A DNA stretch of 20,312 nucleotides from Deltaproteobacteria bacterium (GTDB lineage: Bacteria > Desulfobacterota > Desulfarculia > Adiutricales > Adiutricaceae): positions 1-20,312 of the forward strand of contig JAITJB010000165.1 in the NCBI GenBank assembly GCA_031279155.1, in the 5' to 3' direction. The position numbers were made by a program, and so were the translations under genes. The notes beneath the pieces were generated by a model. That model was not told the origin of the DNA. It worked only from the letters and a program-made list of their open reading frames with translations, and ran no database searches. This document shows positions 7,632 through 14,867 of this stretch, piece after piece. Each line of letters begins with the position of its first letter. Positions within the stretch are counted from its first letter, which is position 1.

Positions 7632-8279
7632 TCAGCCTAAGGCCTGAAAAATAGCCTGCCTCACTTCGGCTGGCTGGCCCAAGCCGCTGACTATCTTAAG
7701 CTTGCCTTTACGCTGGTACCAGGCCACCAAAGGTTTGGTTTGAGCGTGGTAGACGGCCAAGCGGTTTTTAATAGTCTCTAAACTATCGTCGGCCCTTTGG
7801 TAAATCTCGCCGCCACAGCTAGGACACTTGTTGTCCACTGGCGGCGGCGAAAAAATGGTATGCCAACTGGCCCCGCAGCCCCGGCAGACCCTCCGGCCTG
7901 TTAGCCTTTTTTCGAGTTCCTCGTCGGGAACTTCCAGGAGCAGACAGGCGTCTATGCTCCTAGGAGGGCTGGCTTGGGCTAAAAACGCCTCTAAGGCTTC
8001 GGCCTGAGCCACTGTCCTAGGAAAACCATCTAGTAAACAGCCCTTTAGGGCGTCAGGTTGCGACAGGCGGTCAGCAACTAGCCTAACCACCAACTCATCG
8101 GGCACCAAGGTCCCTTGGTCCATATAGCCCTTGGCTTCCAGGCCCAAAGGCGTCCCCAAAGCTAAATTGGCTCTAAATATGTCGCCAGTGGCAACATGAG
8201 GGATGCCGTATTTTTGGGTCAAGGCCTCAGCCTGGGTACCTTTACCGGCTCCCGGTGGGCCAAGAAGAATAACTATCAC
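7632..8279 (-). CDS. adk: Adenylate kinase, zinc-containing long-LID form
   Basis: Catalyses ATP + AMP = 2 ADP in the cytosol. The 215-residue product has the P-loop GPPGAGKGTQ at residues 7-16, the AMP-binding segment TGDIFRANLA near 31-40, the DGFPRT motif near 84-89, and a long LID domain with four cysteines (C132, C135, C152, C155), the zinc-binding arrangement of many Gram-positive and some proteobacterial enzymes. The start is GTG, preceded by a G-rich ribosome-binding sequence. The gene follows secY by 98 bp, the usual place for adk in a spc operon. The LID cysteines are intact, so zinc binding is likely. Confidence 0.98.
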   Translation of the reverse strand: MIVILLGPPGAGKGTQAEALTQKYGIPHVATGDIFRANLALGTPLGLEAKGYMDQGTLVPDELVVRLVADRLSQPDALKGCLLDGFPRTVAQAEALEAFLAQASPPRSIDACLLLEVPDEELEKRLTGRRVCRGCGASWHTIFSPPPVDNKCPSCGGEIYQRADDSLETIKNRLAVYHAQTKPLVAWYQRKGKLKIVSGLGQPAEVRQAIFQALG

Positions 8280-8377
8280 CTGAGCCCCCCAAACGCTATC
8301 CCAAAAGCTGACTTAGGGAAGCGCCAAACTTTAATGGTTACATCATTTGGGCTGATTTGTCAAGCCCTTTTTAAAAA

Positions 8378-9697
8378 CTAAAAGCGACGCCTAGACGAGA
8401 CGCGGCCCATACCGGTCATGCCCTTTTTCATTAACCCATCGTAGTGCTGATTTAAGACGTAAGACTGCAATTGGCTAATGGTATCTAAGGCCACACCAAC
8501 GACTATCAAAAGCGCCGTGCCGCCAAAGGAAAAATTGACCTGAAAGTAACGGCTGACAAAGGAGGGCAATAAGCAGATGACGGAAACGTAAAGGGCCCCC
8601 CAAAGGGTAATCCTAGTTAAAACCCGGTCAATGTACTCAGCTGTCCTCTGGCCAGGGCGGATGCCCGGGACAAATCCGCCGTGCTTTTTCATGTTCTCAG
8701 CCACATCCGTAGGATTAAACTGGACCCCGGTGTAGAAATAACAGAAAAAGATAATTAAAGCCACATAAATTAGGTTATAAAGCCAGTTGTCCCTCATAGT
8801 TAGGTTATTGAGGAAGGGTAGATCGACAAACTGACCCAAGGTGGCCGGAAACATAATTAAGGAACTGGCGAAGATGGGCGGTATGACCCCGGCCGGGTTT
8901 AGCTTGAGCGGCAGATGGGTAGAGCGTCCGCCCATCATCCGGCGCCCAACCATGCGCTGGGCGTATTGAACCGGTATGCGCCTTTGGGCCCGCTCGCAGA
9001 AGACCACGCCGGCCACTATTAAGATGACGCCAGCCGCTAAAAAGGCCATGCGCAAAACCGACTGCTCATCGGCGGCCAAATCGCCAATGATCCCGCCGAT
9101 AGCCGAGGGCAGCCCTTCGACAATACCGGCAAAGATGATTATGGAGATGCCGTTGCCAATGCCCCGCTCGGTAATCTGCTCACCCAACCACATGATAAAG
9201 CAGGTCCCCGCCGATAAGGTCACCATGGTCATGAGCCTGAAGCCCACGCCGGGACTTATGACGACCGAAGAGGCCCCGTCGATGCTCATCCGCTCTAAGC
9301 CCACGGCCAGCATAAAGCCCTGGAAGAGCGATAAGCCGACCGTCAAATAGCGCGAGTACTGAGTGAGCTTGCGCCGCCCGTCTTGCCCGCCCTCTTTTTT
9401 TAAGCGGTTTAGATGGGGCCAGACCACGGTTAAAAGCTCGATAATGATCGAAGCCGAGATATAGGGCATGATGCCCATGGCAAAGATGGAAAATTGGGAC
9501 AGGGCCCGCCCGGAAAACATGTCAAAGAGGCCTAAGAGCGTCCCGGCGAAGCGGGCAAAAAACTGCTGCAGGGCCTCGGTGTCCACTCCTGGTGTAGGTA
9601 TATGGACCCCTACCCGGTAGACGGCCAAAATCAAAAGAAGATAAATTACCCTCTTTTTTAGGTCACTGCCCTGGCCGAGGTTGGTTTCTGCTGACAA
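8378..9697 (-). CDS. secY: Protein translocase channel subunit SecY
   Basis: Central pore of the SecYEG translocon in the inner membrane, exporting or inserting unfolded proteins with SecA or the ribosome. The 439-residue product has about ten membrane segments, the plug region after TM1 (IPTPGVDTEAL followed by LFDMFSGRALSQFSIFAMGI), the GIGNGISIIIFAGI segment, and the cytosolic loop GFVPGIRPGQRTAEYIDRVL, whose arginine is the conserved SecA/ribosome-contact residue. The start is a TTG: AAGGA lies about six bases upstream and there is no better in-frame ATG nearby. Weak starts are common for secY, consistent with limiting its expression. It lies 102 bp after rplO. Confidence 0.98.
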   Translation of the reverse strand: MSAETNLGQGSDLKKRVIYLLLILAVYRVGVHIPTPGVDTEALQQFFARFAGTLLGLFDMFSGRALSQFSIFAMGIMPYISASIIIELLTVVWPHLNRLKKEGGQDGRRKLTQYSRYLTVGLSLFQGFMLAVGLERMSIDGASSVVISPGVGFRLMTMVTLSAGTCFIMWLGEQITERGIGNGISIIIFAGIVEGLPSAIGGIIGDLAADEQSVLRMAFLAAGVILIVAGVVFCERAQRRIPVQYAQRMVGRRMMGGRSTHLPLKLNPAGVIPPIFASSLIMFPATLGQFVDLPFLNNLTMRDNWLYNLIYVALIIFFCYFYTGVQFNPTDVAENMKKHGGFVPGIRPGQRTAEYIDRVLTRITLWGALYVSVICLLPSFVSRYFQVNFSFGGTALLIVVGVALDTISQLQSYVLNQHYDGLMKKGMTGMGRVSSRRRF

Positions 9698-9799
9698 TGG
9701 TCTTCCTTAAAGTGGTTTGGGGTTAAAATGCGCGCCTAAATATAGCCGAACTTAATATAGCTTAGCACTTACTATAAGGCCTTCTATAGGACCTTAGAG

Positions 9800-10246
9800 C
9801 TACAGCGTTAAGAGTTGGACCTGGCCGCCCTTGGCCTGGACTTTTTCAATGGCCTTAGCCGAAGCCGCTTGGACCTTGATGGTCAAACCCTGGTCGATGT
9901 CGCCCTTGGCCAAAAGCTTTATGGGGAGTCCGGTCTTACGGACCAAGCCGGCGGCGGCCAGAGCCTGGGCGTCAACGACGCTCCCAGCCTCAAAGGCCCC
10001 CAAAGAGCCTAAATTAACCAAGGAGAATTCTTTTTTGAAAATGTTAGTAAAACCTCTTTTGGGCAGCCGCCTCTGAAGGGGCATCTGCCCGCCCTCAAAA
10101 CCCGGCGGGGTCCCGCCGCCACTGCGGGCTTTCTGGCCCTTATGGCCGCGACCTGAGGTCTTGCCAAGCCCGCTGCCCTCGCCCCGGCCAACTCTTTTGC
10201 GGCGGTGCTTAGAGCCGGGTAACGGGCCTAGTTCATGGAGTTTCAT
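9800..10246 (-). CDS. rplO: 50S ribosomal protein L15
   Basis: Late-assembly protein of the large subunit that threads through 23S rRNA domains. The 148-residue product has the glycine/arginine-rich N-terminus (KRVGRGEGSGLGKTSGRGHK and GGGTPPGFEGGQMPLQRRLPKRGF) followed by the globular C-terminal domain. The ATG overlaps the rpmD stop (ATGA), and a strong GGAGGAGG ribosome-binding site lies inside the last codons of rpmD, so the two are likely translationally coupled. Followed by secY as in most bacteria. Confidence 0.99.
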   Translation of the reverse strand: MKLHELGPLPGSKHRRKRVGRGEGSGLGKTSGRGHKGQKARSGGGTPPGFEGGQMPLQRRLPKRGFTNIFKKEFSLVNLGSLGAFEAGSVVDAQALAAAGLVRKTGLPIKLLAKGDIDQGLTIKVQAASAKAIEKVQAKGGQVQLLTL

Positions 10247-10437
10247 ATGGCCTCCTCCACTTTAAGAAGGTATCCGACCTGATTGATCATACCCCGAATA
10301 GCCGGGCTATCGGTTTGGATAACGCTATGGCCTATCCGCCTAAGCCCCAGAGCCCTGACCGTGCGCCTATGGGTAGGAACCCGGCCAATGGTGCTCCTCG
10401 ACAAGGTGATTTTTATCTTTTTATTATCTTCCGACAT
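10243..10437 (-). CDS. rpmD: 50S ribosomal protein L30
   Basis: Small large-subunit protein; the 64-residue product contains the family core KIKITLSRSTIGRVPTHRRT and RALGLRRIGHSVIQTDSPAIRG. I chose the ATG at 10437 over the in-frame TTG six codons upstream because GGAGA sits about seven bases before the ATG and would otherwise fall inside the coding sequence, and because L30 is normally about 60 residues. L30 is absent from some bacteria, so its retention here is worth noting. A 116-bp gap separates it from rpsE. Confidence 0.97.
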   Translation of the reverse strand: MSEDNKKIKITLSRSTIGRVPTHRRTVRALGLRRIGHSVIQTDSPAIRGMINQVGYLLKVEEAI

Positions 10438-10553
10438 ATCTATCTCCGATCCCAAACCAGGCCAGCCAGATGGGGAACCTAGATTTTGGGTTAACCTATT
10501 TCCCAGATAACTAGATCGTATTGGTTATCAGTCCTAATAATAGACCAAAAACC

Positions 10554-11054
10554 CTAGACCCTCAAGCGCTCTGGTTGGATACCCCGGTCTTTGGCCACGG
10601 TTTTGGGCAACTTCATCTTGCGCAGGGCGTCCATGGTAGCCCGGACCACGTTGTGGGGGTTATTGGAGCCCAAGACCTTAGTTAAGATGTCCTTGACCCC
10701 GGCGGCCTCAACCACGGCCCGAACAGAGCCGCCGGCGATAACCCCGGTGCCCTTGGCCGCTGGTTTGAGCAAAACGCTGCCGCTACCGGCGTTACCGATC
10801 ATCTGATGCGGGACCGTGGTCCCGGCTAGATCGACCTGGATGAGGTTTTTCTTGGCCTTCTCCATGCCCTTGCGAATAGCTTCCGGCACCTCGCTAGCCT
10901 TACCTAAGCCGAAGCCGACCCGACCTTGGCCGTCGCCTACGACCACGATGGCCGAAAACGAGAACCTCCGTCCGCCCTTGACCACCTTGGCCACGCGATT
11001 GACGTAAACTACCTTGTCAATCAGCCCCTGTTCTTCAACTTCCGACCGATACAC
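10554..11054 (-). CDS. rpsE: 30S ribosomal protein S5
   Basis: Decoding-fidelity protein near the mRNA entry tunnel, partner of S4. The 166-residue product has the N-terminal double-stranded RNA-binding domain (KGGRRFSFSAIVVVGDGQGR, then GFGLGKASEVPEAIRKGMEK) and the C-terminal domain (GTGVIAGGSVRAVVEAAGVK, SNNPHNVVRATMDAL). The GTG start is supported by AAGGGGTGA about six bases upstream. It lies 23 bp after rplR. Length and motifs are normal. Confidence 0.99.
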   Translation of the reverse strand: MYRSEVEEQGLIDKVVYVNRVAKVVKGGRRFSFSAIVVVGDGQGRVGFGLGKASEVPEAIRKGMEKAKKNLIQVDLAGTTVPHQMIGNAGSGSVLLKPAAKGTGVIAGGSVRAVVEAAGVKDILTKVLGSNNPHNVVRATMDALRKMKLPKTVAKDRGIQPERLRV

Positions 11055-11077
11055 GCTCAGTCACCCCTTACCGTTTT

Positions 11078-11446
11078 TCAGAAATTAAGACCGGCCTCGC
11101 GAGCGCCCTCCGAGAGAGCCTTGACCCGGCCGTGATAGAGAAAACCGTTGCGATCGAAGACCACTTTTTCCAGCCCTTTTTCTTTAGCCGCTTGAGCTAA
11201 ACTTTTGCCGACCAATCTAGCTTGATCGGTCTTTTTCAGGCCCTTTAAGGCCTCCTTAAGGCTCGGGGTCATGGTCGAAACCGCAGCTATGGTCGCCTTT
11301 TGAACATCATCGATAATCTGGGCATATATATGGACAGCCGAGCGGAAGACGCAAAGGCGGGGACGCTCGCTGGTACCCAAGACTTTTTTGCGCACCCTAG
11401 CCTTTCGCCTAAGTCTAGCCACTGTGCGGATGTTTTCCTTACCCAC
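11078..11446 (-). CDS. rplR: 50S ribosomal protein L18
   Basis: 5S rRNA-binding protein of the central protuberance. The 122-residue product has the basic N-terminus (RLRRKARVRKKVLG), the SERPRLCVFRSAVHIYAQII segment, and the C-terminal VVFDRNGFLYHGRVKALSEGAREAGLNF signature (quoted here in part order). The start is GTG with GAGGTGA just upstream. A 73-bp spacer carrying two hairpins separates it from rplF. Confidence 0.99.
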   Translation of the reverse strand: MGKENIRTVARLRRKARVRKKVLGTSERPRLCVFRSAVHIYAQIIDDVQKATIAAVSTMTPSLKEALKGLKKTDQARLVGKSLAQAAKEKGLEKVVFDRNGFLYHGRVKALSEGAREAGLNF

Positions 11447-11459
11447 TTTTCACCTCAAT

Positions 11460-11476
11460 GGGGCTAAAAGGGCCCC
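11460..11476 (-). promoter_or_regulatory. Short GC hairpin upstream of rplR
   Basis: GGGGC (11460-11464) pairs with GCCCC (11472-11476) around a seven-base loop, in the rplF-rplR spacer, just before the rplR ribosome-binding site. Only 5 bp, but all GC. It is immediately downstream, in transcript order, of a stronger hairpin. Function unknown. Confidence 0.3.
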
Positions 11477-11486
11477 TATTTGTCCC

Positions 11487-11511
11487 AAGGCTCGCTAAAG
11501 ACGCGAGCCTT
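11487..11511 (-). promoter_or_regulatory. Perfect 9-bp hairpin between rplF and rplR
   Basis: AAGGCTCGC (11487-11495) and GCGAGCCTT (11503-11511) form a perfect 9-bp stem around a seven-base loop, beginning 9 bases after the rplF stop in transcript order. On the minus strand it is followed by GGGACAAAT, not a T tract, so it does not look like an intrinsic terminator. In the middle of a ribosomal-protein operon it could be an RNA-processing site, a transcript-stability element or a partial attenuator. Confidence 0.5.
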
Positions 11512-11519
11512 TAAGCTCT

Positions 11520-12065
11520 TTATTTACCGCCAGCCTTGCCGACTTTGCGGGCAATGACCTCGCCTTCGTACCTGATGCCCTTGCCCTTATAGGGCTCGGG
11601 TTTGCGGTAGGCCCGAATGCGGGCGGCGGTCAGCCCCAAAAGCTCTTTGTCAGCGCTCTTGAGGGTTATCTTATTGGTCTTAGAGTCACACTGGGCGGCC
11701 ACGCCCTGGGGGACCTTAAATTCCACCGGGTGGGAGAAGCCCAAATTTAGCTTCAAAGTCTGAGGGTCTAACAGCTCAACCCTCCAGCCCACGCCGACAA
11801 CCTCTAAAACCTTGGTAAAACCGGCTGAGACCCCTTGGACCATGTTGTTAACTAAGGTCCTAGTTAGGCCCCATAGGGCGCTACTTTTTGGGCCTTGGAA
11901 TTTAGGTTTAACCTCAATCTGCCCGTCAGAGACTGTCAAATCGATATCCTGGTGAATATCGCGGGTCAGAGTAGTCTGCCCGCCGGTGACTTTGAGCACC
12001 GGGGCTTGCCACTCCACTTCGACGGCCTTGGGAATGGATATGGGCAACTTACCTATTCTCGACAT
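11520..12065 (-). CDS. rplF: 50S ribosomal protein L6
   Basis: Large-subunit protein next to the factor-binding region and sarcin-ricin loop. The 181-residue product starts MSRIGKLPISIPKAVEV, contains two homologous alpha/beta domains, the LEVVGVGWRVELLDPQTLKL segment, and the C-terminal signature RAYRKPEPYKGKGIRYEGE. Length is normal. The ribosome-binding site before the ATG (GGGTGG) is modest. It lies 106 bp after rpsH and 73 bp before rplR. Confidence 0.99.
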   Translation of the reverse strand: MSRIGKLPISIPKAVEVEWQAPVLKVTGGQTTLTRDIHQDIDLTVSDGQIEVKPKFQGPKSSALWGLTRTLVNNMVQGVSAGFTKVLEVVGVGWRVELLDPQTLKLNLGFSHPVEFKVPQGVAAQCDSKTNKITLKSADKELLGLTAARIRAYRKPEPYKGKGIRYEGEVIARKVGKAGGK

Positions 12066-12171
12066 TATAAAACCACCCTACGAGGCCCGGGATATAGCCC
12101 CCTTTATTGGGAACGCATCATCCTGGGGAGAGTTGGGAGAAAATCTAGTGGGCAAAATTGGCCCGGTTACA

Positions 12172-12570
12172 TCACCAGATCTGGCAGAGGGCCTCGCCGC
12201 CCAAATTGTGACGCCTGGCTTCCTTATCGGTCATAACGCCCCTGGAGGTCGAAAGCACTAACACGCCGAGGCCCGAGAGGACCGGTTTGAGCTCGCTGGC
12301 TTTTTGGTAAACCCGGCGGCCCGGCTTAGAGACCCGCTCAAGACCGTTTATGACGGAGGTGTTGCGGTCAGTGTACTTTAAAAAGACCCTGATCATGCCC
12401 TGTTTGTTGTCGCGGCTGACCTTAAAATTTTTGATAAAACCCTCGTCCTTAAGGATCCGAACGATGTCCACCTTAAGTCTTGAAGCCGGCACTTCCACGC
12501 GGTCGTGTCGGGCCCTCATGGCGTTGCGGATACGGGTCAGCAGATCGGCTATCGGATCAGTCATGCTCAT
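12172..12570 (-). CDS. rpsH: 30S ribosomal protein S8
   Basis: Primary 16S-binding protein of the central domain; in E. coli it is also the repressor of the spc operon, binding mRNA near the start of rplE. The 132-residue product begins MSMTDPIADLLTRIRNAMRA and ends with the family motif STSRGVMTDKEARRHNLGGE. An in-frame extension ten codons upstream is open but was rejected, because the MSM-DPIAD start matches the family N-terminus. The ribosome-binding site is weak. S8 here carries no change I can see in its RNA-binding C-terminal domain. Confidence 0.98.
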   Translation of the reverse strand: MSMTDPIADLLTRIRNAMRARHDRVEVPASRLKVDIVRILKDEGFIKNFKVSRDNKQGMIRVFLKYTDRNTSVINGLERVSKPGRRVYQKASELKPVLSGLGVLVLSTSRGVMTDKEARRHNLGGEALCQIW

Positions 12571-12667
12571 GGAAACACTCGCAAACAGGCCCGCGACCAC
12601 TGGTCGGGGGCGGAATTATTGTTCGACCAAAGGATATACCCCTAAGGGTACCGGTGAGGCTCATAGC

Positions 12668-12853
12668 TTACCAGCTGGCCTTTACCACGCCGGGAATCTC
12701 ACCGGACAAAGCCATTTTCCTAAAGCAGATGCGGCAGAGATTAAACTTGCGGAGAAAGGCCCTGGGGCGTCCGCAGATCGGGCAGCGGTTGTAGGCTCGG
12801 CTGGAAAATTTAGGCGGCCGGGCCGCTTTAACTATCATCGATGTCTTAGCCAT
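12668..12853 (-). CDS. rpsN: 30S ribosomal protein S14, zinc-binding short form
   Basis: Head protein of the 30S subunit. The 61-residue product is the short, zinc-binding class (RCPICGRPRAFLRKFNLCRI): C24, C27, C40 and C43 form the zinc ribbon. Many proteobacteria instead use a zinc-free S14 of about 100 residues at this locus. AAGGAG lies nine bases before the ATG. It is 26 bp after rplE; the 97-bp gap to rpsH contains a small CGACC/GGTCG hairpin. Confidence 0.98.
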   Translation of the reverse strand: MAKTSMIVKAARPPKFSSRAYNRCPICGRPRAFLRKFNLCRICFRKMALSGEIPGVVKASW

Positions 12854-12879
12854 CGGTAGAGACTCCTTTGTGGTGGCCC

Positions 12880-13434
12880 TCAGTGGGCTTGCCCAGTCTT
12901 GCGGAAAGGCATGCCCAACTCGGTTAAGAGAAAGCGGGCCTCCTCATCGGTTTTAGCGGTCGTGACAATGGTGATATTAAGGCCCTTGGCCTTATCGATT
13001 TTATCGTAATCGATCTCAGGAAAGATGATGTGCTCTTTGAGGCCTAGGGTATAGTTGCCGCGCCCGTCAAAGGCCTTGGGGCTGACGCCCCTAAAATCGC
13101 GGACGCGGGGTAAGACGATATTTAAAAGCTTGTCGAGAAAATAATCCATCCGATCCCGCCTTAAGGTCACCGTCACCCCAATGGGCATTTCGGCCCGGAG
13201 CTTGAAGGCGGCAATCGAGCGCCTGGCCTTGGTGATGACAGCTTTCTGGCCGGTGATGGCCGTCATTTCGGCTACCGCGCTATCTAAAATCTTAACGTTT
13301 TGGATAGCCTCACCTAAACCCATATTTAGGGTCACCTTGACAATCTTAGGCACCTGGTTGTCGTTTTTGTAGCCGAACTCTTTTTTGAGCTTGGGGACCA
13401 CATTATTTTGGTAATGGTCTTTGAAGCGGGGCAT
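12880..13434 (-). CDS. rplE: 50S ribosomal protein L5
   Basis: 5S rRNA-binding protein of the central protuberance that bridges to S13 and the P-site tRNA. The 184-residue product contains VTLNMGLGEAIQNVKILDSA, ITGQKAVITKARRSIAAFKL, the VRDFRGVSPKAFDGRGNYTL segment, and the C-terminal TTAKTDEEARFLL. I chose the ATG at 13434 over the in-frame TTG four codons upstream because AGGAGA lies directly between them at proper spacing for the ATG. It follows rplX by 144 bp. Confidence 0.98.
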   Translation of the reverse strand: MPRFKDHYQNNVVPKLKKEFGYKNDNQVPKIVKVTLNMGLGEAIQNVKILDSAVAEMTAITGQKAVITKARRSIAAFKLRAEMPIGVTVTLRRDRMDYFLDKLLNIVLPRVRDFRGVSPKAFDGRGNYTLGLKEHIIFPEIDYDKIDKAKGLNITIVTTAKTDEEARFLLTELGMPFRKTGQAH

Positions 13435-13578
13435 GGTTCTCCTCAAGACTTGCGGCCGCCTTTTTGGGGCGTCCCTTCGGGGTCAGCCGATGGACTTTAT
13501 GGCCAGAGCGATTTAATTTTAATCCTGGTTGGCTGATAAGCTTAAAAGCCTACTTGCTATCAAGTTAACTACCTAGAA

Positions 13579-13977
13579 TTAGTCGTCTATCTGCTCGTGG
13601 CAGCGGCGGCAGATGCGGACCTTGTTAATTTTGCCATTTTCTTTGCGGGCCTCTAGGATCTTATAGCCAATCCTAGTGGGCTTAAGGCATTTGGGACAGA
13701 CTAAAAGCACGTTAGAGACGTGAATAGCCGCCTCTTTGGTGATGATGCCAGCCGGGGTGTTCTTAACGGGGTTACCCTTACTGTGCCTTTTAACTAGGTT
13801 TAAACCTTCAACTAAGACCCGGCCATTTTTGGTGTCGATCTCTTTGACCGTACCAATGGTAGCGGCGTTAGTCTTGATTTTACCGGTTATCTGCTTGACT
13901 CGATCACCTTTTTTAAGTTTAGTGACCCTAGGTAAGCTAGTTGTCTTGACGGTTTCCCCGGCCTTATTGGACTTCAT
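13579..13977 (-). CDS. rplX: 50S ribosomal protein L24 with altered KOW loop
   Basis: Assembly-initiator protein of the large subunit near the exit tunnel. The 132-residue product matches L24 through LVEGLNLVKRHSKGNPVKNT, KEAAIHVSNV and the zinc-type VCPKCLKPTRIGY...RICRRC pairs. Two features differ from common bacterial L24: a polar N-terminal extension of roughly 18 residues, and a KOW loop (residues 31-44) reading TGKIKTNAATIGTV, where most L24 proteins have TGKDKGKxGKV; it is longer by three residues and lacks the GKDKGK core. The ATG has GAGGT at good spacing, so the N-terminal extension appears real. It lies 10 bp after rplN. Confidence 0.95.
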   Translation of the reverse strand: MKSNKAGETVKTTSLPRVTKLKKGDRVKQITGKIKTNAATIGTVKEIDTKNGRVLVEGLNLVKRHSKGNPVKNTPAGIITKEAAIHVSNVLLVCPKCLKPTRIGYKILEARKENGKINKVRICRRCHEQIDD

Positions 13978-13987
13978 GGGTTATACC

Positions 13988-14356
13988 TCACAAAACTTCC
14001 GGGGCCAGTGAGACGATCTTCATAAAACGCCGACTCCTGAGCTCCCTGGCCACGGGGCCAAAAATGCGGGTGCCAATGGGCTCCCGATCCTTATTGATTA
14101 AAACGGCCGAGTTGTCATCGAACTTTATAAAAGTCCCGTCCTGGCGCCCGACCTCTTTAACTGTGCGCACCACTACGGCCTTGACGACGTCGCCCTTTTT
14201 GACTTTTGAGCCGGGCAGAGCCTCTTTGACCGAGACGACGATAATATCGCCTAAGGAGGCATAGCGCCGACGGCTACCGCCCAAGACCTTGATGCAATAT
14301 ACTTGTTTGGCGCCGGAATTGTCGGCCACCGTCAACCTGCTTTCGGGTTGTATCAT
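13988..14356 (-). CDS. rplN: 50S ribosomal protein L14
   Basis: Large-subunit protein at the subunit interface, contacting 16S helix 14 and the site bound by the silencing factor RsfS. The 122-residue product starts MIQPESRLTVADNSGAKQVY, has VVSVKEALPGSKVKKGDVVK, and ends FMKIVSLAPEVL, a textbook L14 of normal length. A GGCGGA ribosome-binding site precedes the ATG. It opens the spc block, 250 bp after rpsQ, the longest spacer inside the ribosomal-protein run. Confidence 0.99.
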   Translation of the reverse strand: MIQPESRLTVADNSGAKQVYCIKVLGGSRRRYASLGDIIVVSVKEALPGSKVKKGDVVKAVVVRTVKEVGRQDGTFIKFDDNSAVLINKDREPIGTRIFGPVARELRSRRFMKIVSLAPEVL

Positions 14357-14430
14357 ATCATTCCGCCTAAATTATGGCTAATGGGGTTAGCTTCCCCGAC
14401 CGCCTGGCGGCCTCCTTTCTCATAATCGCT

Positions 14431-14467
14431 CCGGCCGAAAAAAGGCCGGCCAAAAGCCTAAGGCTTT
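14431..14467 (-). promoter_or_regulatory. Two adjacent hairpins in the rpsQ-rplN spacer
   Basis: CCGGCC (14431-14436) pairs with GGCCGG (14444-14449) around a seven-base homopolymer-like loop, and AAAGCC (14453-14458) pairs with GGCTTT (14462-14467) around three bases. They lie in the 250-bp gap between rpsQ and rplN, where E. coli places the S10-to-spc boundary. Neither is followed by a convincing T tract on the minus strand. They could form a leader or boundary element for the spc block. Confidence 0.4.
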
Positions 14468-14473
14468 GCCTAG

Positions 14474-14527
14474 TAAGCTATTAGATCTGGCTATAGGTCC
14501 TAAGCTATCAGATTCTAAGCTATTAGA
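14474..14527. repeat. Three copies of a 12-bp direct repeat
   Basis: TAAGCTATTAGA occurs at 14474-14485 and 14516-14527, and TAAGCTATCAGA (one mismatch) at 14501-14512; start-to-start distances are 27 and 15 bp. The flanks are rich in related AGCTA/CTAG words. It lies in the 250-bp spacer between rpsQ and rplN, upstream of the rplN leader hairpins in transcript order. No coding sequence overlaps it. Could be slippage debris or repeated binding sites. Confidence 0.75.
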
Positions 14528-14606
14528 ACTAGCTACTAGCTCCTAGTTAGACCACTATCCCCGAAAGGAGGCTGGCCTTAAGCGTCCTAGGTCTTAATAG
14601 CTGCGA

Positions 14607-14864
14607 TCAGGCCTGGTGGGCCACGATTTTAGTCAAGCGCCAGCGCTTGAGTTTGGATAAGGGCCTTGATTGGATGATCTCAACGGTATCACCCATGCGG
14701 GCCGCGTTTTTTTCATCGTGAGCCATAAACTTGGCCCGACGGCGGATATATTTCTTATAAATCGGGTGCTTGACCAGACGGTTGACCAGGACCACGACGG
14801 TCTTGTCCATTTTGTCAGAAACCACTACCCCGACTATGGTTTGATTGGAGCGCCTGCCTTCCAC
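14607..14864 (-). CDS. rpsQ: 30S ribosomal protein S17
   Basis: Primary 16S-binding OB-fold protein. The 85-residue product shows the family core GVVVSDKMDKTVVVLVNRLV, HPIYKKYIRRRAKFMAHDE, and GDTVEIIQSRPLSKLKRW. The GTG start has AAGGGG upstream, overlapping the last codons of rpmC three bases away. It is the last gene of the S10 block and is followed by a 250-bp spacer. Length is normal. Confidence 0.99.
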   Translation of the reverse strand: MEGRRSNQTIVGVVVSDKMDKTVVVLVNRLVKHPIYKKYIRRRAKFMAHDEKNAARMGDTVEIIQSRPLSKLKRWRLTKIVAHQA

Positions 14865-14867
14865 GGT

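Noticed and set aside
8335..8367. TTGACA hexamer (minus strand, 8358-8363) in the secY-adk gap as an adk promoter
   Set aside because: At 17 bp spacing the -10 would be TAACCA, a poor match. The TTGACA also overlaps a small GGGCT/AGCCC hairpin whose T run lies on the plus side, where no gene is transcribed.
9767..9790. CTATA...TATAG inverted repeat in the secY-rplO gap and two TATATT words as an internal promoter
   Set aside because: The stem is short with mismatches, and no -35 element is positioned for either TATATT.
12350..12859. Plus-strand open frame of 169 codons over rpsH and rpsN
   Set aside because: Antisense shadow across two conserved genes and their spacer; no protein family resemblance.
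14431..14467. Paired hairpins before rplN as an intrinsic terminator of the S10 block
   Set aside because: No run of T follows either stem on the minus strand; the T stretch is in the loop.
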